Assembly (NCBI RefSeq): GCF_004535825.1
Contig: NZ_SGVY01000019.1
Coordinates: 1-64,000, forward strand
Source: Segatella hominis
GTDB lineage: Bacteria; Bacteroidota; Bacteroidia; Bacteroidales; Bacteroidaceae
Length of the DNA stretch: 64,000 nt
Direction: 5' to 3'
Shown here: piece by piece, positions 54,747 through 64,000 of the stretch
Numbering within the stretch: the stretch's first letter is position 1
Layout of the letters: every line of letters begins with the position of its first letter
Position numbers and translations under genes: made by a program
Notes under the pieces: model-generated
Seen by the model: only the letters and a program-made list of their open reading frames with translations
Told to the model about the DNA's origin: nothing
Database searches by the model: none

Positions 54747-56738
54747 TCAAATAAAAAGTTTGATATTATCAGGAATAACTATCGTAGCAACGCATCCTAC
54801 GTTTTTTCCGCACTTTTGCTCATTACTGAGCGAGAAAGTCATTTTGCTTTTGTTTCGCTCGTTGACGATGGCTATGGTTTGGGTGACAACACTCAGTCCT
54901 GTACGCTTCTTTCCTACGCTACGGATATCAAATCCAGGACCATTGTCCTTGACCTTGATGCTGGTTGCTTTTTCTTTCTTGTCTATCTCGATGTGAATAG
55001 ACTTATGACCATCCCATCCCTTCAGCCCATGCACGAAGGCATTCTCCACAAGTATCTGAACAAACATGGAAGGAATGCGCACCCTATCGGCATCCACCGC
55101 TTTGGCCTGGTCGATGCGGAACTCGAAGTCATCGCCCACCATTTGTTTCTCCACATGGACGTACCGCTCCACAAAATCCAACTCTTCTCGTAACGTCACA
55201 TCCAGGCGGCACGACAAGTCAAGGTTCGCCCTTATCAATTTTGTCAAGTCGAGCAATTCATTGGCATCCTGCTCATTCGACTTCAAGATTTTACCATTGA
55301 GGACGTTAAATACAAAGTGTGGGGAGATGCGGTTGCGCACACTTGCTAACCTCAGTTGCATGATGCGCATCTTATCTTGTGCATATTGCTTGCGAGAGCG
55401 CATGAAAAGAAGTGCAAACATCAGAATGATGACCACGACCAGCAACACAGCGGCCACCGTGATGGTGTTGGCACTTTGGACAACTGCATTTTTATGCTCC
55501 ATTTCCAGTCTATGGTGTAAACGAATGGTATCTTGCGCAAAACGGTTCATGATTTCAGAGGCACGCATATTAAGTCGGTTATGTGCCAGAGAATCATCCA
55601 TTTGTGCATCCGACCTAAGATTTTCATACGCTCCCCGATAGTCGCCTATTGACTCATAATACTTGCGAAGATAACGATTGCGAATTTGGCGAAGATTGAA
55701 CTCCATATTGTCCAGTTTCTTCTCATGTTGCAATATATCTTTTACCTTTGCCATGTTTCCTCGTTTCACAGCTTGTCCGATACGGATGGAGTTGACATAG
55801 TAAATCGCCACATCGTTGCCATTCTTGGCAAACCATGGCTCTATCTCTTCGAGGCATTTTTCCGACCTAACTACATCGCCCAGATTGAGATACACATCTG
55901 CGAGGTTGAGCTTGCAGAGATACATGTCGAAGGTTTCCGTTTTATGGTGCTTTTCCAGAAAAGCCTTCAAGGTTAAAAACTTCTGGAGGGAAGCTTTGTA
56001 GTCCCTGGTATAATAATAGTAATTGCCATAATTATTTAGATAATAAGCCTGCATGCTCACCGACATCAGAGAGAAATACTTCTCTGTTTGTTGATAATAT
56101 TTCAACGAAGTATCGAAATCGTTGAGTTGCAGATAAATGGTGGCAAGTCCTAGGTAGAGAGTAATGTTTTCCTGGGATGGCAACTTGAGCGAGTCAACAA
56201 GGAACAGGGCACGTCGATACCATGCCGCCGCCTCCGGCAACTGACTCTTGAAGATGTAAGCATCACCAAGATTGGCACAAACTTTAGGCAACTGATCTTT
56301 AGCATCGCTGTTGGCCAACAAGACGGTGGCCTCTTTGTAGAGCCTTATAACCTCATCGGGGTTCTGACGGAAATTATGCAGACCCACCGCTTTTAGATTA
56401 TAGGCGAAAGCCAGAAGTGAATTGCGACGTGGCGACGCAGGTTGCCTATTGGCAAAAGCGATGGTATTGGCCACAATAGGAACAGAAGAATCGGGAGTGG
56501 TAGAAAGCTCATATACTTTTGCCTTTCTGATGTAATATTCGTAATAAGCCAGACTGTCTTGAGCCGATTTCATGCCTTTCTCTATCATGTGAAAGGCATG
56601 GGGCGATAAGGCCTCCACCGAATCATCGATGCAGGATAAGGCTTTTAGTTCCTCTTCCGTTTTTTGGGTGTTCGACGGACGCTGACAAGCTACTATCAAT
56701 CCAACTAACAGACAAAACAAAATCAAGTTCTTCTTCAT
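54747..56738 (-). CDS. TPR-containing LytS-type sensor histidine kinase
   Basis: 663 residues. The N-terminus has a lipobox-like C18 (LIVACQRP), a periplasmic TPR array (about 60-400), one membrane helix (about 424-446), a short coiled coil, and the His_kinase domain with H474 (NRISPHFVFNVLN). An ATPase domain ends the protein (DNGPGF about 610-616; TGLSVVTQ). Periplasmic TPRs suggest sensing of an envelope protein or peptide. It forms an operon with the response regulator. Confidence 0.93.
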   Translation of the reverse strand: MKKNLILFCLLVGLIVACQRPSNTQKTEEELKALSCIDDSVEALSPHAFHMIEKGMKSAQDSLAYYEYYIRKAKVYELSTTPDSSVPIVANTIAFANRQPASPRRNSLLAFAYNLKAVGLHNFRQNPDEVIRLYKEATVLLANSDAKDQLPKVCANLGDAYIFKSQLPEAAAWYRRALFLVDSLKLPSQENITLYLGLATIYLQLNDFDTSLKYYQQTEKYFSLMSVSMQAYYLNNYGNYYYYTRDYKASLQKFLTLKAFLEKHHKTETFDMYLCKLNLADVYLNLGDVVRSEKCLEEIEPWFAKNGNDVAIYYVNSIRIGQAVKRGNMAKVKDILQHEKKLDNMEFNLRQIRNRYLRKYYESIGDYRGAYENLRSDAQMDDSLAHNRLNMRASEIMNRFAQDTIRLHHRLEMEHKNAVVQSANTITVAAVLLVVVIILMFALLFMRSRKQYAQDKMRIMQLRLASVRNRISPHFVFNVLNGKILKSNEQDANELLDLTKLIRANLDLSCRLDVTLREELDFVERYVHVEKQMVGDDFEFRIDQAKAVDADRVRIPSMFVQILVENAFVHGLKGWDGHKSIHIEIDKKEKATSIKVKDNGPGFDIRSVGKKRTGLSVVTQTIAIVNERNKSKMTFSLSNEQKCGKNVGCVATIVIPDNIKLFI

Positions 56739-56766
56739 ATTTCACTATAGCTAATACTCACAACTG

Positions 56767-56798
56767 CAAAAATAAGCATTTTGCCACAAATATGCAAT
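56767..56798 (-). promoter_or_regulatory. candidate promoter of the histidine kinase operon
   Basis: Leftward TATTTTTG (complement of 56767-56774), a 20-bp spacer and ATTG (complement of 56795-56798, one mismatch). Confidence 0.5.
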
Positions 56799-56867
56799 TT
56801 TCCCTTGCCAAAAAAACAACTTACCAACAAAAAAGTGCATCTTTTGGTATAGATTTACATTCTACCA

Positions 56868-56904
56868 CGAAGAAAGGCACAACGACTCTTTGTCAATTGT
56901 GCCT
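56868..56904 (-). terminator. terminator of the outer-membrane barrel gene
   Basis: AGGCACAA (56875-56882) pairs with TTGTGCCT (56897-56904). Read leftward it continues TTCTTCG. Confidence 0.6.
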
Positions 56905-56936
56905 CCTTGCAATTTAAATAGTATTTAAAAACTTTA

Positions 56937-57602
56937 TTAGAAATTATAACCTACACTAATCATCAAGTTTCTGTTCTTCAACTTACCATCGCCAGAATTC
57001 TTGGCAATATTAGAGAAACCAAACTCATAAGCAGCACCAATGTAATAGTGCTTAGCAACTGTCAAACCTGCACCAATCTGAAGACCACAATCGAAACGTT
57101 TCCAATCTGCACCTTTATCGCCGAAGCAATCCCACTTGTCCTCGTCGCCATCCTCTGTTTCCTTAATCTTACCACCTACACCATAAGCGAAGTAAGGACC
57201 AACATTGAACTGCAACTGTGCTGCATCGCCGAAGTTGTATCGATAAGAAGCCAATACAGGAATTTCCAAGTACATTGGATTTGCTGTCAACTCATAGTCT
57301 CCCTCTTTCTCCTTGTAACCCTTGTTCTGGAGATAAAGACCAGTCTGAACATAGAGACTCTGCATCAAAGGAATATCAGCAATAACGCCTACATGCCAAT
57401 TAGCTCTATTGTCTGTAGAAACGGTTACATTGTCCTCTTTATAGTCCATACCTGCAACGTTAAGACCGGCACGGATACCAAACTGAACGCCGCTCTCAGC
57501 CTTCTCTGTAGAGAAGAAAGAAGAAGATGAGCTACTTGCACGCTGTGCTGAAGTTGTAAGAGCGCAAAATGCGCAAACTGCTGCAATAATGATTTTTCTC
57601 AT
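56937..57602 (-). CDS. PorT-like outer-membrane beta-barrel protein
   Basis: 221 residues. A signal peptide (about 1-19) is followed by a serine-rich linker (SSSSSSFFS) and an eight-strand-like barrel beginning FGIRAGLNVAGMDY and ending SVGYNF with the terminal aromatic. This is the small 'porin family'/outer-membrane barrel group common in Bacteroidota. Function unknown. It lies 62 bp after the TolB-like gene on the same strand with no promoter seen between, so it is probably co-transcribed. Confidence 0.85.
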   Translation of the reverse strand: MRKIIIAAVCAFCALTTSAQRASSSSSSFFSTEKAESGVQFGIRAGLNVAGMDYKEDNVTVSTDNRANWHVGVIADIPLMQSLYVQTGLYLQNKGYKEKEGDYELTANPMYLEIPVLASYRYNFGDAAQLQFNVGPYFAYGVGGKIKETEDGDEDKWDCFGDKGADWKRFDCGLQIGAGLTVAKHYYIGAAYEFGFSNIAKNSGDGKLKNRNLMISVGYNF

Positions 57603-57664
57603 AATTTTAAAAGTTTAAATAATTAATACTCCTAACATCCAAATACATAGACTATAGAGGCGGA

Positions 57665-58693
57665 TTACATATTGAAATCCATGCGCCATACATTATAGTT
57701 CTTTTCTACCGAGCCGCGCTGAGAAAGGAAGAAAATACTTTTTCCGTCTGGGGACCATACTGGCGACAAGTCGTTACCAGGATGGTAAGTAAGCTGAGTA
57801 AGCTGGGTACCATCGGTGCGAACCACGAAGATGTCCGTATTGTCAATTTTTTCCTTTTCCGACTTACTAGAACCTGTTACCAACAACCATTTGCCATCAG
57901 GAGATAACTGAGGTGTACTAAAACTCTTGCCAGGCTGGGAAAGAATAACTTCCTCTACACCCGTCTTGAAGTTTACACGCCATATTTCACTTTCCTTGTT
58001 CGTTGTGAAACGAGCACAATAGATAGCATCATAATTATTAGGGATAAGACAAGCCGTCATTCCTCTACTATAGTTGGAGAAAAGGTTTGTCTTGCGATCA
58101 TAGCTCCAGAGACTATAGGAAGCATAGCCCTCGCCACGATGAAAATAGATAGTGTTGCCATCGGTGCTGATAACACCTCCAAAGTCATTGTCTGTTCCAT
58201 TGGAAATCTGACGCACTACAGTACCTTGATTGGCATCTACCAAATACACGCCATGATGATTGCCTCTCACCTCGGTAAAGCACAGAGTCTTGCCATCAGG
58301 ACTCCATGAGAAACCCTCAACATTTGTACGGAACGTGCGCTGTACGCTTGCGCCGCCCTTGGCAGCATTCTTGATCATGATGTTGGTTGTTCCATTCTTC
58401 TCATTGATGTAACCTATACGTTTTCCATCAGGCGACACACCTATCTGAGGTATTACCCACCAATCAATAGTACTGCTCTTGCGTGAGCCAAAGACACCAG
58501 ATGTCTTACCCACAATGTTGCCTCTATAATCTGCTACACAATCAGCATCATCTGTAATCTTTTCGAACTTCACACCACCCTCCTCAGGCACGAACACGAG
58601 GGAATAATCAAATTTTACCTTTGCATCAGCACCTACCGACAATAAGAGCAATGATGCTAAAAGCCAAGAACTTTTCTTCTTCAGCAACTTCAT
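57665..58693 (-). CDS. TolB-like WD40/PD40 beta-propeller, exported
   Basis: 342 residues. A signal peptide (about 1-24, GADA-KV) is followed by repeated PD40 blades with the S-P-DG-K signature (GVSPDGKRIGYI, SWSPDGKTLCFT, QLSPDGKWLLVT, VWSPDGKSIFFL). It forms a six- or seven-blade propeller in the periplasm. No Pal-binding N-terminal TolB domain is seen, so it is not TolB itself. It is the first gene of a two-gene operon with the small barrel protein; the promoter is at 58735-58766. Confidence 0.88.
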   Translation of the reverse strand: MKLLKKKSSWLLASLLLLSVGADAKVKFDYSLVFVPEEGGVKFEKITDDADCVADYRGNIVGKTSGVFGSRKSSTIDWWVIPQIGVSPDGKRIGYINEKNGTTNIMIKNAAKGGASVQRTFRTNVEGFSWSPDGKTLCFTEVRGNHHGVYLVDANQGTVVRQISNGTDNDFGGVISTDGNTIYFHRGEGYASYSLWSYDRKTNLFSNYSRGMTACLIPNNYDAIYCARFTTNKESEIWRVNFKTGVEEVILSQPGKSFSTPQLSPDGKWLLVTGSSKSEKEKIDNTDIFVVRTDGTQLTQLTYHPGNDLSPVWSPDGKSIFFLSQRGSVEKNYNVWRMDFNM

Positions 58694-58734
58694 ATTCGAT
58701 AATTTTAACTTATTATATTAAATTTTTCTGTTTG

Positions 58735-58766
58735 CAAAGATAAACAAAACATTTCGTTTTCACAAA
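58735..58766 (-). promoter_or_regulatory. promoter of the propeller/barrel operon
   Basis: Leftward TATCTTTG (complement of 58735-58742) and TTTG (complement of 58763-58766) with a 20-bp spacer. Confidence 0.8.
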
Positions 58767-59041
58767 CGGCTAAAACAACATCTGTGCTCATTTGTCGATG
58801 GAGCACACTTAACCTGCTAAATTTAATGCTTATTCGATAAAAAATAAAAAAAACAGAGAATTCAACAATTGGACTCTCTGACCTTTTCATGTAATATACA
58901 ATTATATATTTTGCATTTTTTATATTTCCCTTTCAATCATCACAAGTTCTTTTTGTTATATCTTGTTAAAGATTACGCCATAGGTACATAGTTATAAAAA
59001 TAAATCACTAAATTTGTATCAAAAGCAATAAATTGAACGTT
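58767..59041. other. AT-rich spacer before the restriction-modification locus
   Basis: It contains a weak CAGAGA/TCTCTG hairpin (58854-58880) and a rightward -7 box TAAATTTG at 59009-59016 that could serve the XRE gene; no -33 box is clear. No gene or RNA was recognised. Confidence 0.4.
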
Positions 59042-59239
59042 ATGGAAGATTTAAACCAGCTAAAACTGGTCTTAGTCAAAAAGAAAAAGACCAATAAATG
59101 GCTTGCAGAACAGTTGGGAGTAAACCAAGCAACTGTTTCTAAATGGTGTACCAACACCACACAGCCAGATTTAATGACTTTGAAAAAGATTTCAGAGTTG
59201 TTAGATGTCAATGTAAGTGAAATTATCAACTTCGATTAA
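59042..59239 (+). CDS. small XRE-family helix-turn-helix regulator
   Basis: 65 residues, almost entirely one HTH_3/XRE domain: WLAEQLGVNQATVSKW (about 21-36) forms the helix-turn-helix and LKKISELLDVNVSEI the following helices. ATG 59042 is used; the upstream frame begins with TTG. The gene ends 13 bp before hsdR, so it is the first gene of the restriction operon. By analogy with controller proteins of restriction systems it may time expression of hsdR, but this is inference from position and size. Confidence 0.9.
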   Translation: MEDLNQLKLVLVKKKKTNKWLAEQLGVNQATVSKWCTNTTQPDLMTLKKISELLDVNVSEIINFD

Positions 59240-59252
59240 ACAGCAATACAAT

Positions 59253-62200
59253 ATGGGCAATTCTAATTTTAACGAAAATACGAGAGTGCAAGTTCCAGCT
59301 GCACTTCATTTATGCAAGTTGGGATATACCTACCTTGACAATATTTGCGCATATGATACAAAAACTAATATCTTGATAAACGTTTTTCTGAATGCAATTA
59401 AACGCCTCAATCCAACAATGTCAAGTCAGGACGTATCCTTGCTGTTTTCAAAAATTATCAACATTGCTGACAACGATGACTTAGGGCGTGAATTTTACCA
59501 ATTGTTATCTGCAACCAGTGGAGTCAAGCTCATAGACTTTGACAACCCAGACAATAATGATTGGCATGTTACTACAGAATTTACTTGTGAGAATGAGGAT
59601 ACTGATGACAACTTTCGCCCAGACATCACCTGTTTTGTCAATGGTCTCCCTCTTGCATTCATCGAAGTCAAAAAGCCCAACAACCATGAAGGAATCTTGG
59701 CAGAAAGAGAGCGCATCAACAAGAGAATGAGCAAGAGATGCTTCCGCCGTTTCTTCAATGTCACCCAACTGATGATTTTCTCCAACAACCAAGAGTATGA
59801 CAGCGAAAACCGTGTCCCAATCCAGGGAGCATTCTATTGTTGTACGGCTAAGGAGAAAGCATTCTTCAATGTATTTCGGGAAGAATACAAAAACTTCGTC
59901 GCAAATTATCCATACATGGAAATTAGCAATGAAACCGAATATACCGTATTGAAACATCGAAATTGCGTGGTCATTAAGAATCTAAAGGAATATCAGACCA
60001 ACAAGGCTGTCAATACTCCAACAAACCGTATCATCACTTCCATGTTGAGCAAGGAGCGTTTTCTCTTCTTGCTTCGCTATGGTTATGCCTATGTAGAACG
60101 CAAGATTGAACTTGAAGACGGCACGCAAGGGACGGAACTACAGAAGCACATCATGCGCTATCAACAGATGTTTGCCTCTTATGCCATTCGACATACCTTG
60201 GATAAAGGAGTGAAAAGTGGTATCATTTGGCATACCCAAGGAAGTGGAAAGACAGCTTTGGCATATTATAGCGTTAAGAGTCTAACGGATTATTTCGCCA
60301 AAAAGAATGTTGTGGCTAAATTCTACTTTATCGTTGACCGTATTGATTTGATGGAACAAGCCACCGATGAGTTTGCTGCACGTGGGTTAATCGTACGTAA
60401 TGCCAAGAGCCGAACGGAATTAATGAATGACATTTCAAGCAGAGCCATCACTCACAACAATGAGGGCAAACTTGAAATTGTGGTTGTCAACATCCAAAAG
60501 TTCAAGGAAGACAAAGCCAAGGTTAAGGTTGACGATAGTTATAGCACTCAACTACAGCGCATATTCTTCATCGACGAGGCGCATCGTGGTTATAACCCAC
60601 AAGGAAGTTTCTTGGCAAACCTTTTGGAAGCAGATACGAATGCTGTTAAAATAGCCTTGACAGGAACACCGCTTTTAAAAGAAGAACGAGAATCTTGGAG
60701 AGTGTTTGGTGACTATATCCATACCTATTATTATGACAAATCCATTGCTGACGGATATACCTGCAAGTTGATGCGTGAGCCTGTTGAGACTATTTACAAG
60801 GAGAAGATAGAAAATATTCTCGAACAATTGGCTGGCGATGTTGAAGTCAAAAAGAGCGACATCGACCGCAACAAGATAATAGAACACGATAGCTATCTCA
60901 ATGCTCTACTGGACTACATCATATCCGACTTCCGACAATTTCGTAGAGAACAAAATGACTATACGGTTGGCGGCATGATTGTCTGCAAGACTAATCCACA
61001 GGCAAGGGAGCTATATCGTTTATGGCAAGAACGCTTCGGACATGCACAAAAATTCAGCGAACAGAATGAGGCTGAGATTGCAATAGCAGCAGAGCCGATG
61101 CTCTTCCATAAGGACTACAAGCCATTGACCGCATCGCTTATCTTGCATGACGAGGGTGACAAAATGGAACGCAAGGAATATATCGAAGGTTTTAAGAAAC
61201 TACAAGAAGTTGACATTCTTATCGTCAACAAGATGCTTCTTACTGGATTTGATGCTCCAAGATTAAAGAAGCTCTATCTAGGACGCTCCCTTGACGGACA
61301 TGACTTGTTGCAAGCCCTTACTCGTGTCAATCGTCCTTATCGTGATTTCAAGTATGGATATGTGGTTGACTTTGTAAACATCAAGGAAAACTTTGACGCA
61401 ACCAACGACCGCTATCTACGAGAGTTGAACCGTACGACTGAAGATGCAGGCAATCCTCATGCAATCAATCTTGCCAACGACATTCTTGTAAGCAAAGAAG
61501 AGGTTGATGCTAAGATACAGCAAGTAAAGGGTGTGCTCTTCAACTTCACCACAGATAATCTGGAGGAGTTCAGAAAAGAGATAGATGAAATTGATAACAA
61601 GGATAGCCTTTATGAACTTCGCAACACTTTAACCGAGGCAAAAGCCATCATCAACCAAGTACGTTCTTTTGGTGATGAAGAGACTAAACACAAGTTAGCT
61701 TCTTTGCCACTGGGGTCTATCCCTACTCTCATTACAGAGGTCAGTCATCGTATCGAGCGCATCAATCTCCTTGAAAACACGGAGCATAAAGCAGATGTAT
61801 CTGGTATTATCAATGTGGCATTGTCTGAATTGGAATTTGAGTTCAAGAAAGGACTGTCTGAGGAATTACGCATCATCGTTAACGATATCAAGGAACGTTG
61901 TGAACGGGTACAAGCTGAATTTGAGGCAAACTTCGATACCAAGGAAGAGAAGTATGTGCTTCTTGCTGATGAGTTCCGTGAGTACTTCCGCAAGAAAGGC
62001 TTTGTGCCACAAAGCACAGAAGAAGCCAAGGCAAGCATTCTGTACATGGATGATGTGATGAAGAAAATCAGGGAAATCAATCGTCGCAACAATATGTTGA
62101 AGCGCAAATACAAAGGTGACGAACGATTTGTACGCATTCACAAGCGTATCGAAGAACAGAACCAACATCGTGAGCGACCTATCATCTCCAAACAGGAATA

Positions 62201-62423
62201 TGAGATTGCAGAGAACTTGGCAAAGATGAAAGAGGGCATCGATCAAATGATATTCCTTGACATCAATATCCTCGACAATGAGCCAGCCTTTCAACAAGAT
62301 GTATTGGCTATTATCGGAAAGGAACTGCTCGACATGAATATCCGGGCAGACATCAAGGATCGCAAATATATCAACAACCTCATCACCACAGAATATTTAC
62401 AACAACATAATTACACATATTAA
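59253..62423 (+). CDS. hsdR: type I restriction endonuclease, R subunit
   Basis: 1056 residues. N-terminal PD-(D/E)xK nuclease with D124 and E138-V-K140 (FIEVKKP), then a superfamily 2 translocase with Walker A GSGKT (330-334), DEAH (441-444) and the helicase motif TGTPLL. A helical C-terminus follows from about 780 that should dock on the methylase core. It cuts DNA unmethylated at the HsdS-defined site after ATP-driven translocation. ATG 59253 is preferred over 59217, which would overlap the regulator gene. It lies 8 bp upstream of hsdM. Confidence 0.95.
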   Translation: MGNSNFNENTRVQVPAALHLCKLGYTYLDNICAYDTKTNILINVFLNAIKRLNPTMSSQDVSLLFSKIINIADNDDLGREFYQLLSATSGVKLIDFDNPDNNDWHVTTEFTCENEDTDDNFRPDITCFVNGLPLAFIEVKKPNNHEGILAERERINKRMSKRCFRRFFNVTQLMIFSNNQEYDSENRVPIQGAFYCCTAKEKAFFNVFREEYKNFVANYPYMEISNETEYTVLKHRNCVVIKNLKEYQTNKAVNTPTNRIITSMLSKERFLFLLRYGYAYVERKIELEDGTQGTELQKHIMRYQQMFASYAIRHTLDKGVKSGIIWHTQGSGKTALAYYSVKSLTDYFAKKNVVAKFYFIVDRIDLMEQATDEFAARGLIVRNAKSRTELMNDISSRAITHNNEGKLEIVVVNIQKFKEDKAKVKVDDSYSTQLQRIFFIDEAHRGYNPQGSFLANLLEADTNAVKIALTGTPLLKEERESWRVFGDYIHTYYYDKSIADGYTCKLMREPVETIYKEKIENILEQLAGDVEVKKSDIDRNKIIEHDSYLNALLDYIISDFRQFRREQNDYTVGGMIVCKTNPQARELYRLWQERFGHAQKFSEQNEAEIAIAAEPMLFHKDYKPLTASLILHDEGDKMERKEYIEGFKKLQEVDILIVNKMLLTGFDAPRLKKLYLGRSLDGHDLLQALTRVNRPYRDFKYGYVVDFVNIKENFDATNDRYLRELNRTTEDAGNPHAINLANDILVSKEEVDAKIQQVKGVLFNFTTDNLEEFRKEIDEIDNKDSLYELRNTLTEAKAIINQVRSFGDEETKHKLASLPLGSIPTLITEVSHRIERINLLENTEHKADVSGIINVALSELEFEFKKGLSEELRIIVNDIKERCERVQAEFEANFDTKEEKYVLLADEFREYFRKKGFVPQSTEEAKASILYMDDVMKKIREINRRNNMLKRKYKGDERFVRIHKRIEEQNQHRERPIISKQEYEIAENLAKMKEGIDQMIFLDINILDNEPAFQQDVLAIIGKELLDMNIRADIKDRKYINNLITTEYLQQHNYTY

Positions 62424-62431
62424 TTAGAAAA

Positions 62432-64000
62432 TGAGCAACATCAATATATCTGAGGCAACCATCGCCCTCATCGACTCTTTGAAAGGAACAACTGGAGCAT
62501 TTGGACTTGCAGGTACAGGAAGCGAATACAAGATTGTGACTGAAATGTTCCTTTACAAATTCTTCAATGATAAGTTTGGTTATGAAGCCAAGCGAGACAA
62601 AATGTATGGAGAACGCCTTTCTAAGGCAGAGAAATGGGATGCTGAGTATGACACCTTTACAGAGGATGAGGTAGAAGATTTGTTCAGCTACCTACCAGCT
62701 TCTGTACCAAGACTAAAGCCGGAACATACGCTCTCGCATCTTTACAACTCATCGACAAAGGGTGATTTCTCAACCTTGCTTGATGCCACATTGGTAGATA
62801 TAGCCACGCTCAACTCACAGACATTTTCTGTAACCACATCAGGTAAAAGCAAAGTGAACATATTCTTCCCTTTGACAACCTATGTTACAGATACCCAAAA
62901 ACGTGATGAGTTTGCCAAGTCTTTAATGCGCAATGTCGCATCCTTCAATTTTGAGGATGTTTTCACTGAGAAATATGATTTCTTCTCACGTATTTTCGAA
63001 CATTTGCTCAAAGGATTCAACAATGCTGGTGGTGGCAAGTATGCAGAATACTATACCCCTCGTGCTATCGCCCAAGTGATGGCACGACTATTGGTTGGGG
63101 ACAATTCCAATCTCAGAGGTATTACTTGCTACGACCCATCTGCAGGAACTGGAACTTTATTGATGGCTCTTGCTCATCAAATAGGCGAAGCCCGTTGTAC
63201 AATCTTCTCACAGGATATTTCTGAAAAATCCTCAGAGATGCTTCGTCTGAATCTGATTCTCAACAATTTTGCTGCATCATTGCCAAATGTAGTGCAAGGC
63301 AACACTTTAACAGAGCCTTCCCACAAGGAGAGTAACGGAGTGTTGCGTAAGTTTGATTTCATCGTCAGCAATCCTCCTTTCAAACTCGATTTCCCAGAGT
63401 ATCGTGATACTTTGGCTTCTGATACTATCCGTTTTTGGGCAGGTGTGCCAAATGCTGTAAAAAAAGTTGACCCGATGAAACCAAAGATGGCTATCTATAC
63501 TTGTTTCATCCAGCATGTTCTCAATTCTTTGAAACCTTCAGGCAAAGCTGCTATCGTCATACCTACAGGCTTTATCACTGCCAAGAGTGGTGTGGAAAAG
63601 CGAATCTTGCAACGCATTGTTGATGAGAAATGGGTTTATGGAGTTGTGTCTATGCCAAGCAATGTGTTTGCAACAACAGGAACCAATGTTTCCGTCATCT
63701 TCTTCGACAAGTCGGCACAAGCAGATAAAGTCATTTTGATTGATGCCAGCAAACTTGGAGAAGAATACAAGGAGGGTAACAACCTGAAACGCCGCTTGCG
63801 TGATTTTGAGATTGACAAGATTGTCAACACTTTCCAAAACAAAGAAGCGGTGGATGACTTCTCTGTAGCTGTAACCTATACCGAAATCAAGGAGAAAGGC
63901 TATAGTCTATCCGCAGGTCAATACTTTGACATCAAGATTGACTATGTAGATATAACCGAAGAGGAGTTTAACAAACGAATACAAGGCTATAAAACGGCAC
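62432..64000 (+). CDS. hsdM: type I DNA adenine methyltransferase, M subunit (partial)
   Basis: 523 codons are visible and the frame is open at the window edge. A helical HsdM N-terminal domain (about 1-170) precedes the methylase domain with SAM-binding DPSAGTGT (235-242) and catalytic NPPF (314-317), the N6-adenine class. It methylates the recognition site with HsdS and forms the restriction complex with HsdR. The ATG lies 8 bp after the hsdR stop. The specificity gene is presumably beyond 64000. Confidence 0.95.

Noticed and set aside
1-64000. tRNA, rRNA, insertion sequences and phage genes
   Set aside because: Intergenic regions were read for cloverleaf or rRNA-like sequence and the frames for transposase or integrase motifs; none was found.

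Overview
The window looks like chromosome of a Bacteroidales bacterium, most probably a Prevotella/Segatella-type gut organism. The basis is a SusC/SusD pair, several DUF families typical of Bacteroidota, lipoproteins with acidic residues after the lipobox cysteine, and many promoters of the Bacteroidota form TTTG-N19/20-TAnnTTTG. That promoter motif can be read directly in front of at least ten genes here. No rRNA, tRNA, CRISPR array, insertion sequence or prophage was recognised.

Layout. 1-5008: a possible structured RNA at the left edge, pckA, upp and a TGS-domain nucleoside kinase. 5158-10611: a Na/Pi cotransporter, an NAD-dependent epimerase, a PAP2-type membrane enzyme and miaB. 10777-14431: an MsbA-like ABC exporter, an LpxL/HtrB-type acyltransferase and a Kdo/InaA-type kinase, all consistent with lipid A/LPS core assembly. 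14470-31352: a surface-glycan region with GT87, GT4 (two), galactofuranosyltransferase-like, GT32, GT39-like and GT2 enzymes, a DUF6056 membrane protein, UDP-galactopyranose mutase (glf), and an LTA-synthase-type transferase broken by a frameshift. Two AAA-type ATPase genes, two gene remnants and several repeated regulatory segments are interleaved with these glycan genes. This is the most rearranged part of the window.

31509-33485 encodes a helix-hairpin-helix protein that appears to be an outer-membrane barrel. 33812-49101 is one long leftward operon of nine genes: SusC, SusD, DUF4843, a DUF5003-like lipoprotein, two leucine-rich-repeat lipoproteins, a subtilisin-family lipoprotein, a DUF1573 protein and a small lipocalin-like lipoprotein. 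It has no glycoside hydrolase, so peptide or protein capture fits better than polysaccharide use.

49507-58693 holds a DUF4294 protein, an M28 peptidase, a C26-M19 fusion hydrolase, an Lrp/AsnC regulator, a LytTR response regulator with a TPR histidine kinase, and an operon of a TolB-like propeller and a small outer-membrane barrel. 59042-64000 is a type I restriction-modification locus ordered XRE regulator, hsdR, hsdM; hsdM runs off the window.

The best candidates for undescribed biology are: (i) two exact 33-bp-period arrays, one in front of an ATPase gene and one orphaned; (ii) a ~92-bp promoter cassette with GGGTATAAT palindromes shared by a glycosyltransferase and an AAA ATPase 6.7 kb apart; (iii) a 21-bp-period, four-copy palindromic array after the DUF4294 gene; and (iv) the protease/LRR SusCD operon.
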